From assembly GCA_937875615.1 (NCBI GenBank), contig CALNBU010000814.1, forward strand, positions 1 through 5,840: a stretch of 5,840 nt of DNA, given 5' to 3'. Under the pieces are notes generated by a model. That model made no database searches and had not been told where the DNA came from. It was given only the letters and a program-made list of their open reading frames with translations. A program made the position numbers and the translations under genes. Below are positions 5,700 through 5,840 of this stretch, piece by piece. This DNA is from an uncultured Archangium sp. (GTDB taxonomy: Bacteria > Myxococcota > Myxococcia > Myxococcales > Myxococcaceae). The stretch's first letter is position 1; each line of letters starts with the position of its first letter.

Positions 5700-5840
5700 A
5701 TGAGTCAGTCGTTGCGCGAGCTGGGCCTGGACTTCGTGGAGGTCGCCAACTGGGACCGCGCGCTGGGGGTGTTCGCCGAGGCGGTGCGCCGCCAGCCGGG
5801 CGACCATCGGGCCCGCATGCTGGCCGCGCGCTGCTACGCG
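5700..5840 (+). CDS. TPR-repeat protein (5' part, runs off the window)
   Basis: The frame is open from the ATG at 5700 to the right edge (47 codons). Residues 11-43 fit the tetratricopeptide repeat pattern: Trp18, Ala21, Phe25, Ala28 and Pro33 have TPR spacing (NWDRALGVFAEAVRRQPGD), and the chain then enters the first helix of a second repeat. There is no signal peptide, so the N-terminus is probably cytoplasmic. The gene begins 30 nt after the FHA gene on the same strand with its own ribosome binding site, so co-transcription is likely. Partnership with the FHA protein is inferred from position and the shared repeat type. What lies beyond the first 47 residues cannot be seen. Confidence 0.82.
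   Translation, partial: MSQSLRELGLDFVEVANWDRALGVFAEAVRRQPGDHRARMLAARCYA

Noticed and set aside
3405..5807. An 800-residue open frame on the minus strand, antisense to the FHA–TPR gene and longer than it
   Set aside because: Its translation is Arg/Leu/His-rich with no domain, while the plus strand encodes a complete FHA domain, a membrane helix and TPR-like repeats. Long antisense frames are expected in high-GC coding DNA.

Overview
The window is GC-rich throughout, with G or C at most third codon positions. It encodes a transmembrane FHA–TPR protein, a TldD/TldE protease pair, and a lipoprotein with Asp/Cys-rich repeats. Together these suggest a myxobacterium or other member of the Myxococcota (former Deltaproteobacteria). 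This placement rests on composition and gene style, not on a database match.

Layout. (1) Positions 1-372, minus strand: the 5' part of a lipoprotein gene that runs off the left edge. It has a signal peptide with a lipobox-like Cys, two Asp/Cys repeats and the start of a Gly-rich linker. (2) Positions 373-646: non-coding. It holds an 11-bp-arm inverted repeat just upstream of the lipoprotein gene and a weak hairpin downstream of pmbA. (3) Positions 647-3393, minus strand: a two-gene operon, tldD then pmbA (tldE), joined by an ATGA overlap. The products are the catalytic and non-catalytic subunits of the TldD/TldE metalloprotease. (4) Positions 3394-3452: a very short divergent intergenic region. 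A perfect 6-bp inverted repeat lies between two mirrored TAGTCT boxes, and neither flanking gene has a Shine-Dalgarno sequence. (5) Positions 3453-5669, plus strand: a single-pass membrane protein with an N-terminal tail, a phosphothreonine-binding FHA domain, one transmembrane helix, a proline run and a long helical TPR-like C-terminal half. (6) Positions 5700-5840, plus strand: the start of a second TPR protein, probably in the same transcript.

How they work together. TldD and PmbA form a heterodimeric peptidase that cleaves small or unfolded and modified peptides. The FHA protein probably reads a Ser/Thr-kinase signal in the cytoplasm and presents a TPR solenoid outside the inner membrane, perhaps with the downstream TPR protein. 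Nothing in the sequence ties the protease pair functionally to the FHA/TPR genes except the shared divergent control region. The most interesting non-coding signal is that control region. The most interesting protein is the FHA–TM–TPR protein. I see no mobile element, RNA gene or CRISPR array.
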